Counted from the stretch's first letter, positions 36,074 to 47,950 are shown. The stretch is DNA of 64,000 nucleotides from Chamaecrista fasciculata (GCA_003254925.1 QANZ01045410.1:20895-84894), one strand, 5' to 3'. The notes: a model not told the origin generated them from the letters alone. Translations and numbers: made by a program.

Positions 36074-38516
36074 ATGGGTAAGGAGTGGTATCGAAGTGCA
36101 AGATCCTCCAAGAGAGGTAGTGGATGTGATGGAGATGCAGAAAATCCTTCAGGTTGTATGTGTGCTTTCTTTCAGTTCTTTGATCTTCATCCTCTTCACT
36201 TTCCCATTCAACAGCAACAACCACCACCTTCGTTCAAGCCTCCCTCAAGCACCACAGAAGACCAAAACAGCATCCCGAAAGGTATGTATATATATGTTCT
36301 CTCTCATACATAGTTTCAACTCTCTTTCCGTTTCTGGAGTTTTTTCTGGTGTGTTTAGCTCTTTTTGTATTATAATTCAGGGGCTGAAGCACCTAGGAAT
36401 AGCTTGGAATCGGAGGATGGTACAATGTCATCCATCTCAAAAGAAGATTTAAGAATCCCAGTAAGTTATTATTCTGTTTGAGTAGCTTATATATATTCAG
36501 TAAGAGATTTTGGCCACTTTACTAACTTAATTTGTTGATTTTGAAACTGCAGAAGAGTATACAAATCAAAACAAGCAGAAGAGAGAGAGGAGAAAATGGG
36601 AATAACGATCTTTCCTCCGAAATCAGCAGCTCTCCATCTACCAAAACACCAACTTTGGTTGCCAGATTGATGGGTCTAGATCTTCTTCCAGATGCTCAGT
36701 CTCCTTCTTCTTCTTCCTCCTCTTCTTCTTTATCATGCCTTTCCACTCCAAACCCAAGAGGGAATTCTCGTTTTTACCAACTCAAGCCTAGGCAACAACA
36801 ACACATCCTTACAAAACCAAGAAACAGTACAGACAGTGATATTGTGGTCTCTCGTTCCTTGCCGGAGACTCCTAGAATTTCCTCTGCAAGGAGATCTGAT
36901 GTTGAACATAGGCTATCTCTACAAATCAACAAGGAGAACATTGGTGTTGGTGAGGACTTGGAGCTACCTCGATTCTCATTTTCCAAAAGGAAATTTGAAG
37001 AGAATAGTTGCAGAAGTCCAAGCCATTATGCAAGGCAAATTGTTAAGCAAGTTAAAGAAAGTGTGAGCAGAAAAGTTGGTCTTGACATCACAAACACTGT
37101 CAAAAACAGAGAGCAAGCAAGAGAGGAACATGTTGGCCAATTCAGAGTCAAGAAATCACCAAAAACGTCACTGAAAGCAATAGATGAATCCAGCCCAGGA
37201 CAACACTCAAATTCAAATACATCTTGTTCTTCTTCTTCTTCCCCAAGGCTCAGGTTTATGGAAGCCAAACAACACAAGCCAAACACAGCAACAACAACAA
37301 CACCATCTCCACTCACCCCAAAAGATCAAAATTCACTCTCAGTAAATCTACCAATCAACATTATTCAACCACAAATTATTGCAAGAGTTTTAGCTAAGCC
37401 AAAGCCTCAAGAGTTGCAAAACCAGAGATCAGCCTCAAAATGCAAGAAAGATGCAAATGAAAAGTTCAGTCCAAGACTGAAAAAACCTCTTCAGACATCA
37501 TCAGCTGTAATGAGGAACAAGCAAGAAGAGTCTTTTGTTCGTCCACCATCACCCACCAGAGCCAATGAGTTCAAGAGTAGAAGCAAGAGAACGAACAATC
37601 TTCTCAACATTTCCACAGTACTACCAAATGTTCTTCCTGTCAAGACAGACCCTTCTCCTCCAGCGACCAAAATTCCTCCTCAGAAACAGGTATATTCATC
37701 CATAATTGAATTAAAGTAACCACATTATTTCAATTTGAACTTTTTGTTGATACAACAATCTCAGCCATTTGCAGTACGGTTTTACTATACAGTAATCAAC
37801 AGTAAACGACTCTGTTTTGACCATCAATTTTTTTTGTTTTTCTTTTTTTTTAAAAAAAAAAACAGATACAGGTATCGGATGCTCAAGAATCTAAACGCAG
37901 CTCACAGTTATCTAGTTGTTCGCGCCAAACGTGCAGGAAACAAGAAGCCAAATGCACACTCGCCAATCGAGAAAGCAACAGCGAAGAAGACGACAAAATC
38001 CACGGTGCCTCCACCACCGGACCTAATGGACCACCGGTGTTGTCTACTGAGTACGACGTCATAAACATGCTGGCTCGTACAACAGAAAGTACTACTACTA
38101 CCGAAGAAACAGTAGTAGTATCCCTCAATAATAATCACAAATGGCTCTACTCCATTTTTCACCATCTAAATCGCGAGACCTACCTCGATAATCAACCAGA
38201 TCTCCGTCGAAACCGGAGATTGCTCTTCGATTTGATCGGTGAAATCCTCGTCGGCGAGATTCTCAAACCATGGGTTGTTGTACAACAGGATTTAGGGTTC
38301 GAATCGATTGTCGAAACGGTGTGGAAAAGAATCGGAAGCTTTAAAGGCGCGAAATGCGAAGTGCTTGAAGACATTGATGGAGTTATTGAGAAGGAAGATT
38401 TGGGGAAAACGAAGAAAGAAGGATTGGATTGGAAAGAAGGGTTAGTGGAAGAAATCGAAGGGTACATACTGGAGACGATGATGCAGGAGGCTGTGATTGC
38501 CTGTGGTGTGGTGTAG
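36074..38516 (+). CDS. TRM24-like: TRM / VARLMGL-motif protein with DUF4378 domain, 4 exons, 691 aa
   Basis: Exons 36074-36281, 36381-36460, 36553-37689 and 37866-38516, all GT-AG; phases fit and the total is 2076 nt. The start MGKEWYRSARSSKRG leads to a Cys/Phe-rich motif GCMCAFFQFFDLHPLHFP (about 27-44). The VARLMGLDLLP motif (DUF3741) is at about 132-142, followed by a long basic, Ser-rich disordered region with SLPETPR. The DUF4378 domain is at about 533-688 (STEYDVINML, WLYSIFHHLNRETYL, NRRLLFDLIGEILV, WKEGLVEEIEGYILETMMQE). TON1-Recruiting-Motif proteins target TON1-PP2A complexes to cortical microtubules and shape cells; LONGIFOLIA proteins are members. The last intron has two in-frame acceptors 6 bp apart (37866 or 37872). 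The 700 bp before the ATG is CT-rich, leader-like DNA. Subgroup TRM23/24 is inferred from the MADS neighbour. Confidence 0.88.
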
Positions 38517-38605
38517 CGTAGTGTAATGGTGGGGTCGACTGTGACGGCGTCGTTTTGGAGAGAGAGAGAATGAGGAGACATAAGAGGCAGAAAGAGAGCG
38601 GGTGT

Positions 38606-38680
38606 CACGTGGTTTGGGCAGGTGAATCACGTGACATGATGGTGGGGCCCACTAATGGGAAGGAAGGATGTGGGCACGTG
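38606..38680. promoter_or_regulatory. Cluster of three CACGTG G-boxes 3' of the TRM gene
   Basis: CACGTG palindromes at 38606-38611, 38628-38633 and 38675-38680, starting 90 bp after the TRM stop codon. G-boxes bind bHLH and bZIP factors. The location, in the probable 3' UTR, is unusual; they could serve as an enhancer or an antisense promoter. Confidence 0.4.
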
Positions 38681-38824
38681 CTCTTTGACCCGTTCGGAAT
38701 TTGTAGTCGCGGAAAAGCTACTCGCTTTTTCATTGGTTGGATCATTTATGAATCAACCAACGTTACTTCTCTTTCTCTCACTCTCTTACGTTTTCTTCCT
38801 CTTGTATACATAATGCATAATTTA

Positions 38825-39130
38825 GAGTAAACTACCAAATTGTCCCTAGATTATTGGCTCGCTGACAGATTGGTCCCCAAATTTAGGAAATTGATAAATA
38901 GGTCCCCGAATTTTTCTAACGAGTCAAATAGGTCCTCGAATTTTTCTAACGTTAGTCAAATAGGTCCCCGAATAACATGCACAGAAGGACCTATTTGACA
39001 AATGTTAGAAAAAATCGGGGACCTATTTGACTCGTTAGAAAAATTTGAGGACCTATTTGTCAATTTCTTAAATTCAGGGACCAATCTGTTAGCGAGTCAA
39101 TAATCTAGGGACCAATTTAGTAGTTTACTC
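38825..39130. mobile_element. Foldback MITE (family M4-like) 3' of the TRM gene
   Basis: Starts GAGTAAACTACCAAATTGTC and ends GACCAATTTAGTAGTTTACTC. The arms contain repeated TCAAATAGGTCCCCGAAT units. Flanks do not show a clear 9-bp duplication. The terminal GAGTAAA is the same as in 13053-13317. Confidence 0.7.
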
Positions 39131-39226
39131 ATTTACTTTTCTACTATATATATCTTGTATGCATATCATATGGTTGTCTTATGATTATATATATTGGTAA
39201 AATAATCAAATAATATATTGTTTTTT

Positions 39227-39270
39227 TAAATACTGGAGTTTTTTTTTTTGCCAACTTAAATATTGTAGTT
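39227..39270 (-). mobile_element. Tail-only retroposon insertion, 16 bp
   Basis: TAAATACTGGAGTT (39227-39240) and TAAATATTGTAGTT (39257-39270) match at 12 of 14. The 16 inserted bases between them read AGTTGGCAAAAAAAAA on the minus strand: the TTGGC end plus an A-tail, nothing else. Confidence 0.6.
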
Positions 39271-39284
39271 TGTATGATAATTTT

Positions 39285-40090
39285 AATATTTAGTTTGGTT
39301 TCTAATTTTTTTTCTTTTGTTTGGTTTCTAATTTTTTTTTTCTTTTGTTTTGGTTTCTATCTATAATTCTTTCACGTTTGAATTTAAATATGATAAAATT
39401 AAAGTTATAAGTTATTTTTAACAAATTCTTTCTTTGATCAATTAAAGTTATCGACAAACGAGATCACATCAGATATAAAATTAAGCCCAAATGTGGGTTG
39501 TTTTTTTTTTCATAAAATTGATCATATCTCTTTCATTTTAAGTACTAACACTTTATGAGTTTTTCTTTATCTAATTGAGGTCATGGGAAAATAAAGTCAA
39601 ATAGTACTTTAAAAGTTGGTATAATTTGCATTTTAACCAAATTCACTTTCGATGTATTATTCGATCTCTTTTGCTGATGACTTTAATTAGGCAAAGAAAA
39701 ATCTCGTTAAGAGTAACCTCTAACTTTGATTTCGCTACATTTGTATTTAAGAAGAGAGGGATATAGGATCATTTTTATGAAACGAGTGATTCACTTTCAA
39801 TTAAAATTTAATTTCAAAGCCTAATTTGACCTCATTTGTCGATGACTCCATCTGTGTAGAGAAAGAATTTGTCAAGAGTAACCCATGTATAGTTCTAATT
39901 TTGTCACATTTCAGATTTAGAGCAGAGAGATATAGTCATATTTAATAGTTAAGGATCAATTGTGAAGAAACTTATCAAGAATCAAATAGAATTTTTGAAA
40001 AATATTAAGAACTAAAATGAAACAAAAATATTAGGAAGTAAAATGGAATTTATAATAAATATTAGGAATCAAAATAAAATTTTGCTTTTT
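39285..40090. mobile_element. Decayed Mutator-like MITE (family M1)
   Basis: M1 interior blocks appear in both orientations (CATATCTCTTTCATTTTAAG; GAAAAATCTCGTTAAGAGTAA; TTTGACCTCATTTGTCGATG). The left side has two tandem TTTGGTTTCTAATTTTTTTT units. Termini are eroded and the coordinates approximate. Confidence 0.5.
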
Positions 40091-40732
40091 TTTTTTATCT
40101 GTTTGTATACAATTCAAAATTAAATATGCAATATTGTTTCTTAATATTATGAATAGGAAATTATTGTATTTCTAATTTTCTATGAATTTCTGATAAAGCA
40201 TTGTTCTAGAGTAAAGGTTATCTTTTTTAACTTTTGGTGCAGCTTTTCTATTATATGCGTGTTCAATTAATTTTTAATCAAGTTTAATGATGTGTCTAAC
40301 TTCAAATGCACAAGTATCTTTTCTCCACTAATTTTAATAAATTATATTTATTAACAATATTTGATTTGAAATTAAAGTGATAGAAGGGAAGCACAATTCT
40401 CAGTTCCTTCTTTTTCTAACTATTTCATTGACTAATGATCAGTAGAGCTATTCATATGTTTGTGGTTGCAACTACATATATACAAAAGTATTAATACAAA
40501 AGATGGAATTAGGATAAAAAAAAATGAATATATATATATTTGTGTTTGTGTACATGTGTCTCTGTTGTGTGATTTAATTTGTAAATGCCACTGACAAAGT
40601 GTTTCAGATAAATGAGATCTGAATAAGAAAATAAAAGTATAAAATAATTAAAAGTTTCATAAGCTTACATCACTTTTGAATTGGGATAAGAAGTTACAAT
40701 GTCACAGCTCACATGCACATATTTTAATCTTA

Positions 40733-40762
40733 CTAGTATGAGATCCGTGCGTTCGCACGGAT
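40733..40762 (-). mobile_element. Helitron-like 3' terminus (hairpin and CTAG)
   Basis: Read on the minus strand, ATCCGTGCG-AA-CGCACGGAT forms a 9-bp stem (40762-40743). It is followed after six bases by CTAG (40736-40733) and then T, the A/T target of Helitrons. The element would extend to higher coordinates and may include the 61-bp tandem array. No 5' TC end or Rep/helicase gene was found. Confidence 0.55.
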
Positions 40763-41196
40763 TTTTTTCCTGTCAATTTATGTAATTGAGAATCCTCATA
40801 ATGTAACTTGTAAATCAACAAATAAAGTAATAATAGCCTTACAATTTTTACAATGTCTACAATCTACAATATCTACAATTTCACAATACTACTATCAAGG
40901 AAAAGGGTCTCAACTGTAAAATCAATATGCATGCTTTGTCATCAATCACTACAAAGAAAATCGTGTAACATTCTTACTTAAGTCTACAACATAATGCCTC
41001 TCATCTAATCATGGAGAGTTTGATTCTCATCTAATATCCTATCCATCCATGAAATCTGAACGCCCTTCATTGTGCCACTTGTCACAAATTTTTTTTTTCA
41101 GAATTCCACACAATCAAACTCTCCAGGATGTCACACACGGAGAGAGAGGATTGGCGGATACCTTCCTCCCGGATACCTTCCGAGGAGGGGTAATCA

Positions 41197-41682
41197 GTGT
41201 TACAATCCGGGTGGAAGGTATCCGCCAATCCCTGAGAGTGTCCGAGGAGGGTAGTCGGTGTTACAATCCGGGTGGAAGGTATCCGCCAATCCCTGAGAGT
41301 GACCGAGGAGGGTAGTCAGTGTTACAATCCAGGTGGAAGGTATCCGCCAATCCTTGAGAGTGTCCGAGGAGGGTAGTCGGTGTTACAATCCGGGTGGAAG
41401 GTATCCGCCAATCCCTGAGAGTGTCCGAGGAGGGGGGGGCGGTAATCAGTGTTACAATCCGGGTGGAAGGTATCCGCCAATCCCTGAGAGTGTCCGAGGA
41501 GGGGTAATCAGTGTTACAATCCGGGTTGAACGTATCCGCCAATCCCTGAGAGTGTCCGAGGAGGGGTTATCGGTGTCACAATCCGGGTTGAAGGTATCCG
41601 CCAATCCTGGAGAGTGTCCGAGGAGGGTAGTCGGTGTTACCATCGGGTGGAAGGTATCCGCCAATCCTGGAGAGTGTGACGC
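41197..41682. repeat. Tandem array, eight units of about 61 bp, GC-richer than surroundings
   Basis: Units begin GTGTTACAATCCGGGTGGAA and continue GGTATCCGCCAATCCCTGAG, AGTGTCCGAGGAGG. Starts at 41197, 41258, 41319, 41380, 41449, 41511, 41573 and 41633: spacing is 61 except 69, 62, 62 and 60 where a G-run changes length. A detached unit lies at about 41792-41845. A short inverted piece (ATTGGCGGATACCTT) precedes the array at about 41150. Open frames across it on both strands are artefacts. Probably the internal minisatellite of the Helitron-like element. Confidence 0.9.
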
Positions 41683-42231
41683 ATATTTAAGCTACTTCAA
41701 AGACTCAAAATTTTGTATTCCTGCATTCCGGCATTTCATCTGCTTAGGTGTTGCGTTTTTCATAGCAATTACTATTAGTATGTCTTTCTGACTCACAATC
41801 CGGGTTGAAGGTATCCGCCAATCCCTGAGAGTGTCCGAGGAGGGGGGAAAAGCGAAATGGCGATGTGAAAACTATGCTGTTCTTCGGAGGAAGTTTGAGG
41901 AAGAGGAAGTACATGGTAGGTGAGGAAGAGTGAATAAGAGAGTGACACGTGCGTCGATTTGGGGAGGTGAGGAAGATGCGAAGAAACATTGGCGCGAGAG
42001 GAAATTTGAATGGAAAATGGGGTACGTGTCAAGCGGAGGAGGAACTTCGATTTTGCAACTTCTATTGAGGAGGCGACACGTGTGTAAGGCAAATGCTTAA
42101 AATGTAGAAGATAAGGATTGCGTTTGAGTATGACCAAGGACTTGCATGGAAATATGAACCGCAATACCATCTTTTTTTAAAATTTTTTTATTTGTTAAAA
42201 TTAACAAATTTTTCCTTTATATATATTTGGC

Positions 42232-42595
42232 CAAAAACCTGTTTTAGTCCCTCATAATTATCTTAAGTTTCATTTTGGTCTCTAATATATTTTTTTTAAT
42301 TTTGTTTTGGCTCTTAATGTTTCTTAAAAGTTTCATAATTGATCTCTAACTATTGAGTGTGGTCGTATTCATCTCGTTTTAAACCTAAATGCGATGAAAT
42401 TAGAGTTACAGATTAAATTTAATGAGTTATTTCTTTGTCTAGTTGAAGTCATCGACAAACACAAATGAAGTCAAATTGGACATGAGATCGAGTTCAAAAA
42501 TGGGTCTCTTATTTCATGAGTTCAGTTGTATCTCTTTCGTATCAAGTCTGAATGCAATGAAATCAAAGCTACAAATTACTCTTGACAAACTATGC
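42232..42595. mobile_element. Half of a Mutator-like MITE (family M1)
   Basis: Starts GGCCAAAAACCTGTTTTAGTC and runs through M1 left-arm blocks (GGTCGTATTCATCTCGTTTT, ATCTCTTTCGTATCAAGTC) but stops near 42595 without the inverted right arm. The region from 41850 to 42231 has no clear gene. Confidence 0.5.
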
Positions 42596-43115
42596 TGCTG
42601 AACTATAAATCAAATATTTTTAATAAAATAAAATTGTAACATATTTTTTTTAACAAAATAAAAGTTTTGAAGAAAACTTTCGCCATTTTTTATTTATATT
42701 TACTTTTAAAAAATAAAGGGTGGGAAACCCACAGCCAACTTTTGTCTCGTTTTTATTCTTAAAAAAAAAAACAAAGCAAAACTGATCCACTTTCAGGAAA
42801 GAATAATTAAAAGAAAAAAAAAATGTATTTATCCAGAAGTTAGCTGCTTCTGCATAGATTCTCTCTATTTTCAAACCAATTGATTATATGTTAATGTTAG
42901 ATATAAGTAGATAAGTTTACAGGTGTTACTTGTTAAACATGGAGAGAAAGAAGAAGAATGAAAATGAATAGTGATTGATATAAATATTAAAGACAGCATA
43001 AGACAGAAACAGTTTTCTTTTTTATTCTTTCCCAATTTAGTCGCTTCATTTAAATATTTATCAGCACTAATGAAATTATGAAAAAATTAAATCTCAAATT
43101 TCTTTTGGTTAAAAC

Positions 43116-43741
43116 TAGTGATGACAATTTCTTACGGTAGTTAGGGTATCCGTCCGTATCCGTCGAAAAAAATTATCCAATATCCGTCGGATACCGGATA
43201 TCAGATAGGGTACGAGAAATGAAAACTAAATTTTTTTAGATATTGGGTGGATATGAATATTGCTCTCGGATACCCTACATCCGTCCGAAATGAACGGATA
43301 GTTAGGGTACTTGATTTCCGATATCCTATTACTTATTTAATTTTTATATTTTACATTCAATTTAATATTTTATATATAATCATTTAAATTTAATTAATTA
43401 TATTTTTATATAATCATTTTTTAATTATTTTATATTTAATTTTTTTTAAAAAAAAATAAATTTGAAATATAAATATATAATACTTTCGTTTATTTATATT
43501 AGTTGGTGAATAATGAATATCAAGTACTCGATATATTCGATTTATAAAATAGTCTATCTTATCCTATATCCATATTTTTTCGGATATTTCGGGTACCCGT
43601 CGGATGCCGGATATCGGATAGAGTGCAGATACAAATATTAATTTATCGGATACAGATAGGGTACAGATATTGGATCGAATGAACGGATACGGATACGGAT
43701 AGTGACAAAATTACCAGGTACCCTATTCGTTGCCATCTCTA
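43116..43741. mobile_element. hAT MITE, 626 bp, 8-bp target duplication
   Basis: Ends TAGTGATGACAA and TTGCCATCTCTA are inverted repeats. Perfect duplications GTTAAAAC lie at 43108-43115 and 43742-43749. The interior is rich in GGATA, TATCCG and GGGTA motifs, like the MITE at 22298-22794. Confidence 0.88.
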
Positions 43742-43755
43742 GTTAAAACATGGTT

Positions 43756-43918
43756 TTCTTCGTCTATCCGTATAACGATCTAGACGAAGACTAATCTCAT
43801 TCCAGTCGGAAGCAAACAATTAAAGATCTCCCAACAATGTCGATTCCAGGGATCAAACTTTGCTCTTCTCACCCAGGGTACGATTTGCTTACCACTGCAC
43901 TAAACCATTGTTTGTTAA
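43756..43918 (-). mobile_element. tRNA-derived SINE candidate
   Basis: On the minus strand, an A-box-like TTTAGTGCAGTGGTAAGC (about 43903-43886) is followed by a B-box-like AGTTTGATCCCTGG (about 43858-43845). These are the internal RNA polymerase III promoter parts of tRNA-related SINEs. The 3' limit and target duplication were not resolved. Confidence 0.5.
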
Positions 43919-43959
43919 AGCTTAATATTTTAATTAATTGCTTTTCTTACATACAGAAA

Positions 43960-44413
43960 CTTTTGGTCCTTTATATTTCAAAATATTCAAATTGATCTAA
44001 AATGTTGGCAAAGTATTTCATTTTGGTCTAAAACTACTGAATTTAGTCATATTTCTCTCATCTCTCATTTCAAGTTCAAAAGACTTGTTAATTAAGAGTA
44101 ACTCATACCTTCAAATTTGTCGCATTCAAATTTGAAACGAAAAAGATATGATCAATTTTGTTTGTTTTGACCGTGGAATAAGTAATATACTTTTGGGACC
44201 AATTTGACCTCGTTTACTAACAACCCCAATTGGATAGAGAAAGTACTCTTTGAGAACAATCTGTAACTCTGAACTTGTCACATTTGAACTTGAAATTAGA
44301 GAAATTTGACCATATTCAATAGTTTGGGACCAAAATGAATCATTTTGCCAACATTTAGAACCAATTTGACCATTATTAGGGCATATATTTAGGACCAAAA
44401 CGACCCTTTGACC
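43960..44413. mobile_element. Mutator-like MITE (family M1), left end lost
   Basis: The right terminus GGACCAAAACGACCCTTTGACC and inner M1 blocks are clear. The left side begins in the arm (TTTTGGTCCTTTATATTTC) without the terminal GGTCAAAGGGT. Confidence 0.65.
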
Positions 44414-44422
44414 TTTTAATTT

Positions 44423-44850
44423 TGAGAAAACTTACTATTTGGTCATTGAATTTATACCGAGTCAACTATTCAGTCTTTGAATAATCGAAATACATGATTT
44501 GGTCCCTAAAATATTTCAATTGTCAATTATTTGGTCCTTAGTGACAATTTGGTCACTGAATTTTAACTGATTTATTACTTTTTGTTCCCCCAAATTTATA
44601 CTATATTAATACTTTTTAGCTCTGAATTTATACTATGTTAAATATTTTTTAGTGTTTGAATTTTAATTGATTTTATACTTTTTGTTCCTTGAATTTATAG
44701 TGAGTTTTTATCTTTTCGTCCCTAAATTTGACTCAGGGACCAAATCGTTGACAATTGCCTTAATATTTAAGGGCTGAGTCATATATTTTGATTATTCAGG
44801 AATAATTAGTTGACTCGATGAAAATTTAAGGACCAAACAATAGGTTTTCT
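44423..44850. mobile_element. Foldback MITE (family M5)
   Basis: Starts GAAAACTTACTATTTGGTCA with GAGTCAACTATTCAGTC. It ends with the inverse (AATTAGTTGACTCGATGAAA, GGACCAAACAATAGGTTTTC). It sits about 10 bp after an M1 element. Confidence 0.65.
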
Positions 44851-44986
44851 TTTTCATTTTTAACATTAAATATTGAAGTTATTTTTTTTTAAAAAAATCA
44901 ATATATATTTATACATCTTGTGTGAGCACTTATTATAACTTAATATAAGTAATTAGGTGTTAAAATTGATGAGATGGTAAAATTAA

Positions 44987-46231
44987 GGGTAAATTATAGA
45001 ATAGGTACCGTGTGGTATGGCCAAATCTTACATTGTTGCTATGTGATTTTTTGGGTTTCACTTTGGGTATCTAAGCTTATCGCTGTTAAGCAGTTAGGGT
45101 ACTTGTGGTTTTCTTCCGTCAATTTTAATAGAAAATGCTGATGTGGCGATAAAAAATCAAATTTTAGTCCACAAACTATCATATAAGTTTGTTTCATTTT
45201 GATCCTAAAACTATTTTTAATTTTGTGTTGATCCTTAAACTTTCACATTTCTTTTGTTTTATATCTCAAAAATATGATTTCATATGTTTATATATCGCTA
45301 TTTTTCTCTAAATATAAGGATGATCACGGGACAAGTTTCGGCCACACCTGAGACCCAGCCCGATTAGACTTGGGTCGGGCTGGGCCAAACATGCCACTTT
45401 ATTTTAAAAATTATTATTTTTATTTAACACATTTATTTATTTTATGTATTTTTTTAACTTGTATATATTGATAAAAATTAATTATGTATGAGTTTAATGA
45501 TGTTTATATTAATAAAAATATTTAATTTTATTTATTTGTTAAAAAATATTAATTTAATTGAAACGAAGTTTATATTTTATGTATTTTTTAATATACAATT
45601 AATAAAAATAATAATACATATGTATTTTTTACGATAAAAAATGACTATAGCCCGGGTCGAGCCTAGTCTAGAAGTGCTAGACTCGGGACCCGGCCTCTAG
45701 TGCCCTGGTTGGACTATGTTTTGTTCACACCTACCCAAATATGTAATAATAAGTGAGTTGGCAAAGATAGGAAGAAAAATTTTCATTTTTAATAACAAAT
45801 TGGAGATAAATTGGTGGTTATTTTTATCTCTAAATTTATGACTAAGAATAACGATAAAAATTTTAGAAAATCAAATTTCGTAGACCAAGACGGGAGAAAT
45901 GTGAAAGTTTGAGGACAAAAATGAAACCAAAAATAGTTTTTATGACCAAAATGAAACTTACCCCATAGTTTGAGGGCCAAAAATGAGATTTTAACCTTTG
46001 TGGAAACCAACTGCTAAGATGCAATAGAAACCGACGGTTGTGATACACTGGAAACCAATAACTAAGATTGTGCCATATCAGCACTTTTCATTAAAATTAA
46101 TGGAACAAAACCTCAGGTGCCCTAACTGGTTAACGATGAGAAGCTCATGTAGCCTTAGTGAAACTCAAAAAATCACACAGCAGCACTGTGAAATTTAGCT
46201 ATACCACAAGTATCTTTGCTGTAATTTATCG
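44987..46231. mobile_element. Composite nest copy 2: complete M8 outer MITE containing M2 containing a hAT MITE
   Basis: The outer element starts GGGTAAATTATAGAATAGGT and ends with the inverse, CAAGTATCTTTGCTGTAATTTATCG. It is flanked by a perfect 9-bp duplication TAAAATTAA (44978-44986 and 46232-46240), so the whole 1245-bp nest behaves as one insertion. M2 spans about 45151-45996. The hAT MITE spans about 45316-45734, with flanks CTAAATAT / CCAAATAT (7 of 8). Relative to copy 1 (20740-22017) the layers are in the same order but inverted. Confidence 0.82.
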
Positions 46232-46240
46232 TAAAATTAA

Positions 46241-47414
46241 ACTTATCAAGAGAATTAAATGAAAAGATGGACATAAACATATTAAATAAAATCTATTATT
46301 CAAATGGGTTTCACACTATCATCATATATTTAAATAATAATGTGCATAGTTATTTTAATATTTATGTGGGATAATAATATAATTAATTGATACCAGAAAA
46401 ATTAATAAAGTGATAAATACTCACTGATAGGATAGAATTAATGTACTTTAGTCTCATCATCCCTTTATGTTATCTCTCTAATGAAATTATCTTTGAACAA
46501 TTAATTTATTCAATAAAATTAAGTTTCAAAGTTTTATAGGGACAATATTTTTTTAAAAAAAATTATTTATCATCTAAAATCTTATTTTTATTAGACTATT
46601 GCATATCAATGAACTTTCAAACATGTAAATTAGATTTTTTACGGATTGAATTATTGACTCGTATATTTTCTAAAAAAAGAATTAGTCAATTAATATATTT
46701 GTCAAAATTAAATTTTATGTTCCTTCATATATATTTAATATTTTTATGTTATACTCTTAGATGATGTTTTAAACCCACTAATAAGAGACTTCTTTTTTAA
46801 TGAATTTCTTTAATTCCTTTCACCTAATTTAAATGTCAGTAATTAATAACAATTAAAATATGTCTTTCCAATCACATCATACAGTTAATATACTACACAA
46901 TCACATAAAAAGAAGGGCGGGAAATTCAAAACCAGTAATAATAATAACTATATGATTAATATAGGCAACAATGGAGAATGAATTTGAGTTATATATATAT
47001 ATATTTGTGTCTGATCTGAATGTTGAAAATGCATGAAAGTGTCTGTGAGCAAGTGACATATTTTAAAGATTTTTGGCTGTTTAGGTGCAAAGATTTTGGT
47101 GATTTAGATCTGTTTGTTTGTGGAGTTTCTTCCCATTTAGGGTTTGTGATCAAGTAAGAGATTCTTGTGTACTGTATTGTATTGACCATTTTTAGAGTTA
47201 CTGCAAATTTTGGTGAAACTATAAGTGTGATATTGACAGTCAATAATAGTTGTCATTGATTAGTAGAAAAAGCTCATATAGGAAACTTTGACCACAAGTA
47301 ATAATCTTATCACAAATGAAGGTAAATTTAATTTAAAGCATGCATGAGAAAATGATTTCATCATAAACTTCGAGTTAAAATGAAAAATGCAAAAGTTTTA
47401 GTTAATAATTTTAA
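46241..47414. other. AT-rich intergenic stretch without recognised gene
   Basis: No coding region, element terminus or RNA gene was recognised here; it has (TA)n near 46991 and an ATA-rich composition. Confidence 0.6.
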
Positions 47415-47950
47415 GGTTAAAGGGTTATTTTGGTTCTAAATGTATGCAATGTTCATTTTGGTCCATTATGTTTTAAAATGTTTAAATTGATCCTAAATGT
47501 TTGTAAAATGTTTCATTTTGATCCTAAACTATTGAATATGGCTTGTTTCAAGTTCAAACATGACGAGTTTAGAGCTACGCATTGTTCTCAAAGAGTACTT
47601 ACTCTATCTAGTTGGAGCCATCAGCAAACGAGGTCAAATCGGTCTTGAAAGTAGACAGCTCGCTTTGTGGTCAAACAAGCAAAAATGATCACATTTCTCT
47701 CATTTCAATTTTGAATGCGATGAATTCAGAGCTACAAGTTCCTCTGAACAAGTCCTTTGAATTTGAAATGAAATACTAGAGAAATATGACCAAATTCAAG
47801 AGTTTGTGATTAAAATGAAACATTTTACTAATATTTAGGACCAAAATGAATCATTTTGCAAATATTTAGGACCAATTTGAACATTTTAAAACATAATGGA
47901 CCAAAATGAACATTAGGGCATACATTTAGTATCAAAATGACCCTTTAACC
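47415..47950. mobile_element. Mutator-like MITE (family M1), best-preserved copy, perfect 9-bp target duplication
   Basis: Starts GGTTAAAGGGTTATTTTGGT and ends with the inverse CAAAATGACCCTTTAACC. Perfect duplications TAATTTTAA lie at 47406-47414 and 47951-47959. At 536 bp it serves as the reference for the M1 copies in this window. No coding capacity. The sequence from 47960 to 49093 is AT-rich with no gene seen. Confidence 0.9.

Noticed and set aside
36774-38630. Minus-strand ORFs across the TRM gene
   Set aside because: They are antisense shadows of low-complexity Ser/Thr codons; the plus frame carries the VARLMGL and DUF4378 motifs.
41197-41682. Regular 61-bp repeats considered as a CRISPR array
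   Set aside because: Units are contiguous and similar over their whole length, with no unique spacers, in a plant genome; it is a minisatellite.
41049-42170. Overlapping ORFs on both strands between 41049 and 42170
   Set aside because: They read through the tandem array, giving repetitive peptides such as GGRYPPIPES; no gene evidence.
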